Assembly: GCA_019828545.1 (NCBI GenBank)
Contig: JACVRA010000150.1
Coordinates: 248,001 to 312,000 of the forward strand
Source of the DNA: Paracamarosporium sp. OC-R06-R3
Lineage: Eukaryota > Ascomycota > Dothideomycetes > Pleosporales > Didymosphaeriaceae
Direction of reading: 5' to 3'
DNA length: 64,000 nt
This document shows positions 22,918-33,571 of the stretch, one piece after another. Below the pieces are notes generated by a model, which saw nothing but the letters and a program-made list of their open reading frames with translations, made no database searches and was not told the origin of the DNA. Numbering within the stretch: the first letter of the stretch is position 1; each line of letters begins with the position of its first letter. A program made the translations under genes and the position numbers.

Positions 22918-25865
22918 CTTAGATATATATAAGTGATACGAGAAGCCATACGCCTGTGTTCTCTGTACAATAGATATGCATAACGCATTCTTAATCCGGG
23001 CTGGCAAATCACTTGCGGCAACATTGTGTATAGGTCAAATTTCAACAGTCGCCAGCTTACCCTCACAACTTTCGCGGTAGTCTCTTTAGCGTAATAACGT
23101 AAAGATTTCTCCCATTGTCAAATTCACTTTGCGAAGCCAATCCCTGCATTACTTCTCATACCGAGGGCAGACTGTCGATTTTGGCAATCTAGACGTGATG
23201 TCGAACGCTGCATAGCATCGGTTATCATAATCCAATAGATTATACCCACCCTAATACACCGTCAGTTCCGTAGCGATTGAGGATCTCTCAACATTCTAAT
23301 TACTGTTATAGTATTAGCTTGTTATCTTAGTATCATTTGAGAGACAGCCAGGCTAGCAAATAAAATGGCCTTGACTGCCCCAGTGCATCTGAGCCTACAG
23401 CACGGCCAGGCAAGGTTCTGAATGATGATTTGGCTGTTCTTGCAATTCGCCCCAGGGGGATATTTACAGACGTTGAGCCGATTTGTGACAGCATTCGAAG
23501 ATGCTACCGAAGTTTGAAATCTCAAGTCCACCGACTGCCTTGAATTGCACTATCACGCAATGGGAAAGAGTAACCTGTATAAATGTCTTGCATGAGGTTG
23601 TTTAGGATATGCCGGAAGTGAAGATGTTAAATCTCGGTCTCACGGCCTGGACATTTGACTCTGGTTTGGAGAGATCGTATATGAAGATTAGCGACCCATA
23701 GAAAACTCTGGATTTCGATGGATAAAAGAAAAGCTACGGCTATATTTTCGTTTCAATCAATGAGCGACAAACTTAGGGCGATTTCTCTACGCTACACAAG
23801 GATTTTCTTCCAATCATTTCATTATCTGGGAACTTATTTGGAAGTTCAAAGATCCTGTGAAGTCCTTCTGGAGTGGCCTTAGCAAACTCGGCGTCCTTCG
23901 ATGAGAGGCATGCTCCTCCTTGCAATATAACGTCCTGGAAAGCCAGACTGTATACGAACGGAGACGAAGGAATAAATGGAGGGATGCATGTATGCATTAA
24001 ATCATAGGAACAATCTTGGAATGCTCAAGCACGTTAGATTATTGTGATGAGTTGGCTGAGGGCACGGCACTTATATTCGTATACGCAGGATCATTCGGAA
24101 TTCGGAACGGCTGGTTATAACATCGGATCTACACATGGCGTGTGGAACGCCGCGCACGAGCTGCGCGAGGGTATACTAGATTGCTCACCGGACCCAATGC
24201 TCGAAGGCCAAGGCGAGTGTTTCGTACGAGCACCATAGTCAACTACGCACGTTCACAACTGTGGCTCAGTAGTAGGTAGTGTTAGCACTCCAATTGTAAA
24301 GTATGTTCTATATACGACACCAAGCAGCACCACTCTCTGATCAGCTGTGCACTTAATCCACGTCATCAATCCTTTCGGATTCATCAATGGCACGTTGGAA
24401 AAAGTTGTGGGCGAACAGTTCCATGATCGCACACACCCAACGTCCCAAATAGGTAGACTAATTGCAATCGCCGTACAGCAGTCAGCACCAAAACATGCGC
24501 GAGCAAAACGAGGCTGGCTGAACGTTGACCGGAAATCACTCCACGGACATGATCGGTCTAGTGCATGTATAGGATGGGAGCGACGTTACACCCGTGGGTC
24601 CTCTCGCTACCAACACGACGGATGACAGCCCTCCCGCGGGATCATGCACCCGACGGGTGGGCTTCTGAGAGCGGTATATGCATGCTCGACCGATGCATGG
24701 ATGGGGCCTCGCTTACGGCTGTTTTGGACCCCAAAGTCAAGCTTGAATCCCACGCGAGCTTGTACCGGCCTAACTTCAGCCTTACACGTGCAGCCTTGTC
24801 CTTGCTCACACTGACACTTCCGGGGAATGTGCACGCTTCTAACCCCACCGGAATCGGACCGTGAGCCCGGCGTTGCGGAACGCATATGTTTTAGAAGGTG
24901 TCCTCAGCTTTGACGCGCCTTCTCAAGACCGCCGAGTATGAGGGATGCACATACTCACCCTTTGCTACCATCCCCACTTTCATGGGCATAAGACCCCAGG
25001 ACAACCTTCTTCGCTTGATAACAGAACACCTTACTAGAAGATGTTCAGATGCCGGGCGTAAAAGCTTAACTGTGTTGTTGGGTGGTAAGGTGAGATCTGG
25101 CCCCCTCGAGATGCAAGGCTGGAAGTTCCGATTCGGGTAAGTGAATGGGGCGAAAGCGGGCGCCAAAGCGGGCACGGAAGCGGAGTATCTAGGTGGGACC
25201 GCAGGATGAAGGATTGCAGCATTTTGACTCTGTTAGTCTAAGTTGCGGTGAGGGCAGACAATAGTGGCATATCAAGCTTTACATGCAGTGTGGCTATAGG
25301 TAATCCTGAACGAAAGTGTAGTACGTGTTCTAGGCAGTTGTACAGCGTTGAATTGAGGTGATTAGGCGAGAAATGTTATTGAGTGACATTGTGCTAGAAT
25401 GAACCGTTGTATAGGCAGAGGTGAACAATTCGAAGTGTGAAGAAGAGTAAGACTCGAGGCTAGCAGGAAAGAATGTGTCAATTACAAAGATATTGACTTC
25501 ATGGAAATCTCAAGCAGTCTCAATGAGCCCATGAGTTCAAGTAGTAATGGATTCAAGTAGCAGTTATGATCAAAGCTATGAGAATTCATTTCGTATGCAC
25601 GAACTTTCCTCACCATCCAGAGGAACCATGATCCAGCGTACTCCGCACAAAAACCCGGCTATCTCGACTTGCAAACAGATCAATCTATAAGTCTCAAGCC
25701 CTGGCCCATGTACAACACACACACCAAGATGTTAATTCGTCCTCATAAACAGCGAGATCGACCTTTTCAAAGCGGAAGTCAGCACATCTCAACTCCAACT
25801 TCCTCCCCCTAAAACAAAACAGAGCAAAACAAAACAAAGCAACAACCCCCAACCACACGAACCTC
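22918..25865. other. Gene desert, no intact gene
   Basis: Only short frames without recognisable domains occur here (for example 23773-23997 minus, 74 codons with ATG; 24347-24625 plus). I saw no terminal repeats, transposase motifs or RNA genes. Confidence 0.5.
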
Positions 25866-26708
25866 TCACGCCCAATACCCCCCCTTCTCATACACCATCC
25901 GTCTTCTCTCCCACCTACCAGCAGAAGCAGCCTTACTCTTAGAATACAGCCGCGACTTTCCTATTCGCCTCTCACGCACCTTCTCCTTAACCTTCTCCTT
26001 CTCCCTCCCACGCCCCCAACTCAACCTCCACACCACTCTCTTAAGCGCCTGAAGCACACCACTCCTACGCGCCTCCCGCGGCGTACCCGGCACGCCCACC
26101 CCTTCATTCTCCACGCGCCGCATAGGACGCGGATACTGCGGATTAGCCTCACTCCCAGAGTAATAATACGAGGACGACAAGTGGGCGCGAGACCGCCGCC
26201 CACGCTCCCTGTGCTCCACCTGCTCAAACAAAGCGTGGTGACTACCACGATGCTCCTGGTCATGTATGTAAATAGCTTTCTGCGCAGCCGTAGTCCCCAC
26301 GCGGACAAACGTGCCGTTCCTCGCAGTGAGATACCGCGGCGCACAGCTACCCTGCGCACTCCCATTCCCATTCCCATTCCCATCGAGCACATAGAGACTC
26401 CCCTCGGGGAGCGACTTCACGCTGCGATGCCGAGAGGGCGAGCCCCGAGCGCGCTTATTCCGGTACGAGACCTTCATAGCGCCGTCCTCGCTCATGTCGA
26501 CGAACATGGTGCCGCTGGAGTTGCTCCGGGGGCGGCGGTGCTGCGACGCTGCTTGCTCCGCCATGTACGAGTCTATGTCCGAGACCAGGGATTCCAGGGA
26601 GTATTTTTCGGCTGCGTCGTCCGGGTGCTTTGGGGGGTGTGGGAGGGAGGCTGCGCGCGCGTGCTGGCCTGCAGGGGCGCGCGTGCGGCTCGAGTTCGCT
26701 CGTTGCAT
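25866..26708 (-). CDS. Hypothetical basic Ser/Arg-rich protein, 280 aa
   Basis: A single-exon ORF runs from ATG 26708 (MQRANSSRTRAPAG). The N-terminal part has an ordered-looking segment, EKYSLESLVSDIDSYMAEQ, typical of short helical motifs in fungal proteins. A GNGNGNG run is encoded by a 6-bp repeat near 26363-26387. The C-terminal 80 residues are strongly basic (VVWRLSWGRGREKEKVKEK and after) and end WERRRMVYEKGGYWA. Trp/Arg-rich basic ends could bind nucleic acid or membrane, but that is only inference. I do not recognise the family. The uninterrupted frame and clear start support a real gene. Confidence 0.65.
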   Translation of the reverse strand: MQRANSSRTRAPAGQHARAASLPHPPKHPDDAAEKYSLESLVSDIDSYMAEQAASQHRRPRSNSSGTMFVDMSEDGAMKVSYRNKRARGSPSRHRSVKSLPEGSLYVLDGNGNGNGSAQGSCAPRYLTARNGTFVRVGTTAAQKAIYIHDQEHRGSHHALFEQVEHRERGRRSRAHLSSSYYYSGSEANPQYPRPMRRVENEGVGVPGTPREARRSGVLQALKRVVWRLSWGRGREKEKVKEKVRERRIGKSRLYSKSKAASAGRWERRRMVYEKGGYWA

Positions 26709-27419
26709 GGGTGCTGGGCTGGGGCTGGGTTGTGCTTTGCGGTTGTGACTTCGCTTAGGCTGAGGGGGTTTGCTGAACTAAGGGGCATATATGGGAGCGT
26801 TAAATGTCAAAAGGGGTTGTGAAATGGTTGTAGCAAGGGTCACGAGATGTGTGTGAACAGTGTTGGGTCTGGGGAGGAGGAGTACTGAGCGGAGGAAATG
26901 ACTAAGTGCATATCATCAATAACATTGTGGGTTGACAAGGTACGTGGTGGTCGGGGTAATGTGAGAGGTGACTGAGAGTTGTATGGCAACATTGTGAGGA
27001 GCGTGCACTCACCAACAGCTCAAACCCCAAGAGACATTACTGAGCTTGCGATATACACCTTAGAGCCTGGTCGTAGGCATATTGAAGCAAACTCAGAAAG
27101 ATACCATAACAATTTCAACCTTTGTATTACCAAATTATGTAACCACTAGCTCTACCGCATGCACGCCCTGCATAAAGGACACTAACATATGCCAAGCAAC
27201 ATCCCGAGGTATATTCATCGCCAGACAAAGCTCGCGCCGCAGGGATATATGCTTGGAGAACGGACAGATCGCGCAAGATATGGGAAATCGCAGCGAAGCC
27301 AAGAAGAACACGAAAGAAGCAGTGGTATATACCAGAAGACCAACTCCGGAGACATGAACAATCAAGGAGGCCATTCAGTAGAACGCCTAGATATGTGCTG
27401 TGGATGCGGGTGGCTTCGC
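26709..27419. other. Intergenic spacer
   Basis: This lies between two minus-strand genes: the promoter of the 25.9-kb gene and the 3' end of the CBM48 gene. No gene is seen. Confidence 0.55.
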
Positions 27420-29704
27420 TTATTTGTTCGATGAGAACTTCTCCTTGAGCTTGCCGAAGAAGGAGCGCCTCTTCTTCTTCTTGTCAGTAGTACCAGAAGC
27501 GACGCTCTCGGGCGTGCCAGTGTTGGATGGAGCATTGTTCTTTTTGGGGGTCTCGGGTGTCGACTTCGCCGCGGTAGTGTTCGACTCAACGCCCGTAGTG
27601 ACGACAGGCTCCGTCTGTTGATTGGTTGTGGGCTGCTTCGACATGGGAGAAACGTCACGAGAGTCAGCAACCTCTGTGGCGGTAGCTGGTTGGGCCGGTG
27701 CGCTGGCAGGCGCATTCAATCCGGGGGCGTTGAGCGCATCTGGCTCACTGGAGGACTTGAGGGGCTTCGAGTCGGACAAAGCCTCTTCAGAAAGAGCGGC
27801 TGCAGGCGCGGGAGCGGTCTCGGTCGTGGCAGCCGTAACGGTGGGTGCGGGTTCACCCGACTCGGTCACCGGCTTGACCTCCTTGAGCAATTCGGACTCG
27901 ACCTCCTTCTTCTCGTCCACAGCTTCTGGGTTTGCAGCAGCCTCAGGGCTGGCATGCGCTTCCTTCAAGCTCTCGGAAACGACGGCGGGTACATCACTGG
28001 CAGCAGCCTGTCCCTCAGCCTTGTTACCGCCCTGAAGTAACTCCGACTCGACTGCCTTCTTCTCCTCCACTGCCTCAAGGTTAGCCGCAGCCTCTGGGCT
28101 GACGTGGGCTTCCTTTTGGCTCTCGGCAACAACTGCGGGCACCGCATCGGCAGCAGCGGGCTGCTTCTGCTCTCCAACGCCTGAAAGCAACTCAGACTCA
28201 ACTGCCTTCTTCTCCTCCACTGCCTCGGGGTTAGCAGCAGCCTCTGGGCTGACATGAGCCTCCTTCTGGCTCTCGGCAACAACTTCAGGGACGCCGCTAG
28301 CGGCCGTAGTAGCCTGGCCATTCAAGCCAACGGTCTCAGCGGCCTTGTCCTTTGCAGCGTAGGTGGCGGCAGCGAACGCGCCGGCAGCGCCAACAACTCC
28401 AGCAGCTGCCACCTCACCAATCTGCTTAGCGCCAGCAGCTCCAGCAGACGCAGCCTCGCTAGCCTGCTGAGTGACGGACTGCTCGTTGGTCGATGTAGCC
28501 GGCTCCTCAGGAACCTTCTCCTTCAGCTCTTGCTCGACCTCCTTCTTCTCCTCGACAGCCTCTGCGTTGGCCGACGCCTCGGGCTCGAACCCAGCTTCCT
28601 TCTGGCTCTCAGAGACCGTCTCGGGGACACCGCGGGGTTCTATCGGGACCTGACCAGCGAGAGCAGCAGTCGTGCTTGTGGGAGCAGCGGACTGGATGTG
28701 GATGCCCGTATCCTGCTCAACCTTGGCATCTGCGCCCATGGGAAGGCTTGACTCAGGAATGACGCTGCCGGAAAGGGGCGGTATGCTGAACATGCCGCCT
28801 TGGGCTTCCCTTTCGGTCTCGGGCGTGAAAACCGGAGCCGCAAGTTGGGGAGGCTGCGCATCTGACTTCTCGTAAGAAGCAGCATCAGTAGTGGCAGTGC
28901 TGGAGACGGTGTTGGAGGTCAGCGTGCTGGGGTCAGGGACCTTCTCGCCCGGTGCAAGGTGGATGGGATTGCCAGGACCTGCGGTAGCGGGAATGGGTGC
29001 TACAGTGACAGTCGCATCCTCGGGTTCCTTCTCGGGTTCCTTGTCATGCTTGACCGTGGAGTCAACTGTGTTGCTAGTAAGCGTAGAAGGCTCGGGCACC
29101 TTCTCGCCAGGCGCAAGCTGGATAGGGTTTCCTAGGCCCTCGGTAGCGGGGATAGGATTGATTGAGAAAGCCTGGGGCTCGTTGGATGGGGTCTCGGCAG
29201 GGGGCGTGAGAGGGAAAGCACCCGGAAGATCTTCGTTCGCGGGCGTCTCGAGGATTTTGTTCCGTGGCTCTATGGGCGCAGCGCCGGCAAGAGCAGCCGT
29301 GGACGACTCGGGGGCGGCAGACGAGAGAGTGCTCACGGGTTCGTCTTCGGTGATGTCCTCGGGAGTGAGGACATTGTTGTAATTACCCGATTCGTCGGCC
29401 TCCTTGGGCGCAGAGTCGTTTGTGACCCAGCTGCCGTTGACGACGAACTGCAAGCTCGGGATTAGTGCAAGTGGGAAGGCGGCAGCAGACGACGAACCTT
29501 GTACTGGTGCTTGGCCTTGGGGAGCTCGACCGTCTTCTTGAAGATGCCGTCTTCCTTGTCTAGGCGGACCGTCTTCCTCCAGTCATCGAAGGAACCCGTG
29601 ACAAAGACTTCGTGGGCTTCGTGTTCCCTGGAGTAGGCGGTTAGGGCAGGGCGCAATGGGGCAGGGCGCAATGGTACGTACCACGTAAAAGTATATTTGC
29701 CCAT
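27420..29704 (-). CDS. CBM48 (AMPK glycogen-binding) protein, Crp1/Mdg1-type
   Basis: Three exons (29704-29682, 29627-29498, 29447-27420) give 726 aa. The first 85 residues form a CBM48-like beta domain: MGKYTFTWEHEAHEVFVTGS, FDDWRKTVRL, FKKTVELP, HQYKFVVNGSWVTNDSAP and NYNNVL. Yeast Crp1 and Mdg1 have the same N-terminal arrangement. The rest is long, acidic, Ala/Glu/Pro-rich and probably disordered. It contains four copies of a unit based on VVAESQKEAHVSPEAAANPE, the last three in register every 50 residues, and a pair of copies around GNPIxLAPGEKVP. The C-terminus is basic and amphipathic (KKKKRRSFFGKLKEKFSSNK), perhaps for membrane contact. Function in glucan binding or signalling is inferred from the domain only. 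Confidence 0.85.
27843..28292 (-). repeat. Tandem 150-bp coding repeat, three units
   Basis: Within the CBM48 gene, three consecutive 50-codon units start at nearly the same residue of each unit. Each carries ESxKEAHxSPEAAAN and VESELL, with differences of a few residues. A fourth, more diverged copy lies upstream near 28625-28520. The exact register makes recent tandem duplication the simplest explanation. Confidence 0.8.
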
Positions 29705-31005
29705 GTCTCTCGTAGCAAGGTATGGGGTGTGTATGCAGGACGGACGGGGAGCCGGGGGTGAGAGGTTTTGTCTTGGGTGCGAATTGCGGTGGTTGGAAAG
29801 GATCAGGAGCGTGCGGAGCTTGGGGTATCGGTGGAGCGTCAATGCGGCGCGGCGGGCTATCGGATGGGCGATAAGAGCGGCGGTGTGCGGTTGCGGGCAG
29901 GGTCAGGCACGAAGCGCTCCGAGGTGCGGCTCGAGGCAGATGTGGCAGATGAAGCGTGTGAGGGCGGGACTGAGTTCAAAGACTGCGATGCGCAACTCTA
30001 GCGTCAAGCTCGGCTGGCATGGCTTGGCGAGGCAGGCGGACGGACTGACAAGCAGCGGGGGGCGGGCGGCACCAGCCATTGCATTACGCCATGCCATGGG
30101 CGTCGCGCTGCCCTGGATTGTGTGGCTCTGCCGGCCGCCAGCAGCCCATTGACGTCAGCGCATTGCGTCTCTGGGCTCAATCGCAGAGTTCCGTGTTCCC
30201 TCTCCATGGCCGTGTTTTCTGGGAGACGGCGGTGCTTCACCGCCCCTTCTAGCGCGGAGCCCCGTCCGGCGTGCGCTGGCGGCATGTGAACGGAGTGCAT
30301 CAGCGTGGAATGTGGGAATGTGGAATGTGCCCCTGCCCAGCCCTGGAGCTCGCTCGCTCGCGTGCTTGTGCAGCGTGTCGGTCGATCGCCTGGAACCGTT
30401 CGTGTGGTTGTGGCAGACACAGCAGCTGTGAGCTAGAGGGAGCTTTGAGCCGCGGGCTGCCATAGCTCTTCCGGGCGCTACCTCTGGCCGTGGGTGCCGG
30501 CGTCTGGCGTCTGGCGTCTGGCGTCTGGCTGCGGGTGCGGGTGTGGGTGTGGGTGTGTCTGGCGTCGCGTCTGCCTTCTGCCGTCTGGCTCCCGGGCGAG
30601 TCTTCGCGCTGCTCTCCGTCCTGTCTCACTCGCCGTCTTCGATGCGCCCTCTACGTGTCTTCTGGAATGCCCTGAAGCAGCGTGGTGCACACACACCCCG
30701 CCTGCTGCCCGCCTGCTGCCCGCCTGCTGCCCGCCTGCCCCCCCAGCCCTACGCACCCAGCAGCAGCAGCCTCCGCATCTGCACCTGCGCCTGCACCACC
30801 TCGTACTCGCCGTGACCGACTGACGCCCTGCTCCTCTTCTTCTTCTGCTGGCCTCTGCCCTCGTCCCTCCGCCCGCCCGCCCTGCCCTGCCCTGCCCTGC
30901 CCTGCCCTCCGCGATCCGCCGCCCGCTCGCTTGCTGCACAACTGCATCATCCCTGCGCCTGTCGTCAAAGAGCTGCGGGCGCTCGACCCCCGCACCGCTC
31001 CTCTC
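29705..31005. promoter_or_regulatory. Divergent promoter of CBM48 gene and PKA-R gene
   Basis: This 1.3-kb GC-rich spacer holds a palindromic CRE, TGACGTCA (30150-30157). It also holds several short tandem repeats: GGCGTCT x4 (about 30499-30528), an 11-bp unit CCTGCTGCCCG x3-4 (about 30700-30740) and CCCTG/CTGCC repeats near 30881-30907. The frame of PKA-R is open back to about 30682 but has no ATG before 31006. No other gene is supported; the long minus-strand ORF over this area is a shadow. Confidence 0.5.
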
Positions 31006-32376
31006 ATGTCGCTCCCTCCCGACTACTCCAACGAGATCTCGGCCCTCAACCGCGAAATCCTCAAGCACCAGCCCCAGGACGTCCTCCAATTCTGCGCAAA
31101 CTTCTTCCTGCGCCGCCTCGAGTCGCAGCGCGCCGAGTTCTTGCTTTCGCAGCAGCATTCCAGCCCGCAGGGCCGTGGCATGGCCGAGACCACCTTCCCC
31201 GGCGGCAACCCCTTCGGCACCTCCCCCGCCCACCCACAAGCCCACATGCAGCGCCTCGACGAGGAGGACGAGAACGACGCCGTAGCCTCGCCCACCGCCG
31301 CCTCCTTCCCGCCAACCGCCATGGACCGCCCCCAGCCCGAGGACACCTTTGGCGGCTTCGCCAACTTCGGCGGCTTTGGCGACTCGTTCAAGAGCAGACC
31401 CCAGCCCGCCGTGGCCATCGGCGCCCCAGATCCCCAGACCTTCCCCAACAACTACAACCTCAACAGACGCACCTCCGTCTCCGCCGAGTCGCTCAACCCC
31501 GCATCCTCGGACCACAGCGACTGGTCCCCGCCAAACCACCCAAAGTCGGAAGAGCAGCAGGCCCGCCTCAGGGCTGCCGTCGCCGGCAACTTCCTCTTCT
31601 CCCACCTCGACGACGAGCAGTCTGCGCAGGTCCTCGGCGCCCTGCAGGAAAAGCCAATACCAACAAAGGGCATCAAGGTCATCCAGCAGGGCGACGTGGG
31701 CGACTACTTTTACGTCGTCGAGAAGGGCAGCTTTGACATCTACGTCAACCAGTCTGGCAAGCTCGAGCCCGGCCCCGACGGTCAAGGCTCCAAGGTGGGC
31801 TCCGTCGGCCCAGGCGGCTCCTTTGGCGAGCTGGCCCTGATGTACAATGCCCCTCGCGCCGCCACCGTCGTCTCGGCGGAGCAGTCCAACTTGTGGGCCC
31901 TGGACCGCGTCACCTTCCGTCGCATCCTCATGGACAGCGCCTTCCAGCGACGCCGCATGTACGAAGGCTTCCTCGAGGAGGTCCCTCTTCTGGCCTCTCT
32001 GACGCCCTACGAGCGTTCAAAGATTGCAGACGCCCTCGAGACAAAGAAGTTCCCTCCCGGCACCAGCGTCATCCAGGAGGGCGACGTCGGCGAATCCTTT
32101 TACATTCTCGAGTCGGGCGAAGCCGAGGTCTACAAACGCGGCGCCGACAAGCCCGTCCACAGATATGGAAAGGGCGACTATTTTGGTGAGCTGGCTCTGC
32201 TCAACGACGCCCCGCGCGCTGCCTCGGTCGTTAGCACCACCGAAGTCAAGGTCGCAACCCTCGGCAAGAACGGATTCCAGCGGCTGCTGGGTCCCGTCGA
32301 AGGCATCATGAGGCGCAATGACCCGAGCAAACTCCAAGACGCAGACGGCGTAGATCCCTTCACCAAGTCATCATAA
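31006..32376 (+). CDS. cAMP-dependent protein kinase regulatory subunit
   Basis: This single exon encodes 456 aa, the usual size of fungal PKA-R. It holds the catalytic subunit inactive until cAMP binds. Residues 1-45 form the dimerisation/docking helices (ISALNREILKHQPQDVLQFC). A disordered linker follows, with a Phe/Gly-rich patch (DTFGGFANFGGFGDSF). The inhibitor site RRTS (154-157) has a Ser at the phospho-acceptor position, so it is substrate-like, as in type II subunits. Two cyclic-nucleotide domains follow, with phosphate-binding cassettes FGELALMYNAPRAATV (from 273) and FGELALLNDAPRAASV (from 393), each with the cAMP-contacting Glu and Arg. Start: ATG 31006 is the first in frame and gives the conserved N-terminus. 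Confidence 0.97.
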   Translation: MSLPPDYSNEISALNREILKHQPQDVLQFCANFFLRRLESQRAEFLLSQQHSSPQGRGMAETTFPGGNPFGTSPAHPQAHMQRLDEEDENDAVASPTAASFPPTAMDRPQPEDTFGGFANFGGFGDSFKSRPQPAVAIGAPDPQTFPNNYNLNRRTSVSAESLNPASSDHSDWSPPNHPKSEEQQARLRAAVAGNFLFSHLDDEQSAQVLGALQEKPIPTKGIKVIQQGDVGDYFYVVEKGSFDIYVNQSGKLEPGPDGQGSKVGSVGPGGSFGELALMYNAPRAATVVSAEQSNLWALDRVTFRRILMDSAFQRRRMYEGFLEEVPLLASLTPYERSKIADALETKKFPPGTSVIQEGDVGESFYILESGEAEVYKRGADKPVHRYGKGDYFGELALLNDAPRAASVVSTTEVKVATLGKNGFQRLLGPVEGIMRRNDPSKLQDADGVDPFTKSS

Positions 32377-32891
32377 GAGCACGTATGCAGTTGTTGTAAG
32401 GAACGTCTTTGGGTACCGGACAGACTAGATGGCAAGGAGCACGCCACACGGTCTGGTCATTGCATGGGATTGGGATTAGAGAATGGGTTCGATCGGAGTG
32501 TACGGGAGTGCCGGCTGCTACACATCTCAAGTTGTCGTTTACTCTACGTGGCGTTTTCGCATGTACTCTTACTCTTCCCTACTATCACTAAGTGTTTGTT
32601 GGAGGCGCAGGCGGAGGGAGGTGCATCTCTCGCCCAAGGACGGGAGAACGAACCATGGGGTCTGCTGCGTTCCCTGTCAAGTATACTCCAATGTCGCATG
32701 ATATTCAAGACTCTAGACCTCGTATCGTTTGCGCTTTGCCTATCTATACCTATCGTTTTGCACTGCTGCGACCTGTGAATCACGTCGCGAGTGAATGTGC
32801 ACATTCTTTTGTGAGTACCTCGCTAGTCATGCGCTGCACTGCTGCACTCATGCGGCGCCGTTGCCAATGCGGGGTAGGTAGGTATCTCCCC

Positions 32892-32995
32892 CTATCTATC
32901 TATCTATCTATCTATCCTGCATGCATGCATGCAGGTACAGAGAGCCTCCCCCTCCCTCCCTCCTCCCCCTCTCTCTCCCTCCCTCCTCTCTCTCT
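32892..32995. repeat. CTAT microsatellite, TGCA palindrome and polypyrimidine tract
   Basis: Six CTAT units (32892-32915) are followed by TGCATGCATGCATGCA (32918-32933) and then about 50 nt of almost pure C/T (32946-32995). They lie about 500 bp downstream of the PKA-R stop codon. Confidence 0.85.
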
Positions 32996-33466
32996 AAAAT
33001 TATAAATGATTGAGCTCCTGGGGAAATGTACAAGGGCTGAACGAACGAGAAATTCCGGGTTCGCGCCGAGTGGGATGCAGCTGGCTAGTCTTTAGGATGG
33101 ATACCGCGCAGCGCAGTGCAGTGCAGTGCAGGGCAGCTGGATTGAGAAGGTAGTCGGTTCGTTGGGTAATTGATAGGTACTTGAGCTGCCTGGCACCCTC
33201 CTTGGAGATTCTACTCATTTCATATCGGTCTGTGGGCAAGCGACAAACACGATTTGGTGGGGTGGTTTGAAGGGTAAGAGGTTGGACATGTCGGCAGGCA
33301 ATAAACACGATTCGACGTGGCTGTTTGAACTGGAGGATGTTGAACACGAGATGGGTCCGTGGTCTGAGGGGTTTGATACCTGACGCTGGGATGCCTACGC
33401 TGATTTGTATTAGATGATTATCATGGAGTGCTGGTTGTTTGCTCTGGTCTATGGATGCGTTTGTCT

Positions 33467-33571
33467 ATGATGACTGTGGAGGTTTGACGGTGTGTTTGTA
33501 TATGGTGAGTATGGAGATTCGACGGTGCGTCCGTACATGGTGACTATGGAGATTCGACGGTGCGTTTCGTG
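33467..33571. repeat. 35-bp minisatellite, three units
   Basis: Three head-to-tail units at 33467-33501, 33502-33536 and 33537-33571 share the core GGAGATTCGACGGTGCGT (unit 1 is more diverged). They are followed by two 46-bp copies (33572-33617 and 33635-33680) beginning GCAAGAGG and ending TTGCTAAC plus two or three bases. Confidence 0.8.

Noticed and set aside
30478..31785. Long minus-strand ORF (435 codons) opposite PKA-R
   Set aside because: It is antisense to a certain gene in GC-rich sequence, has a Gly/Val/Arg-biased composition and no domain; it is a shadow frame.
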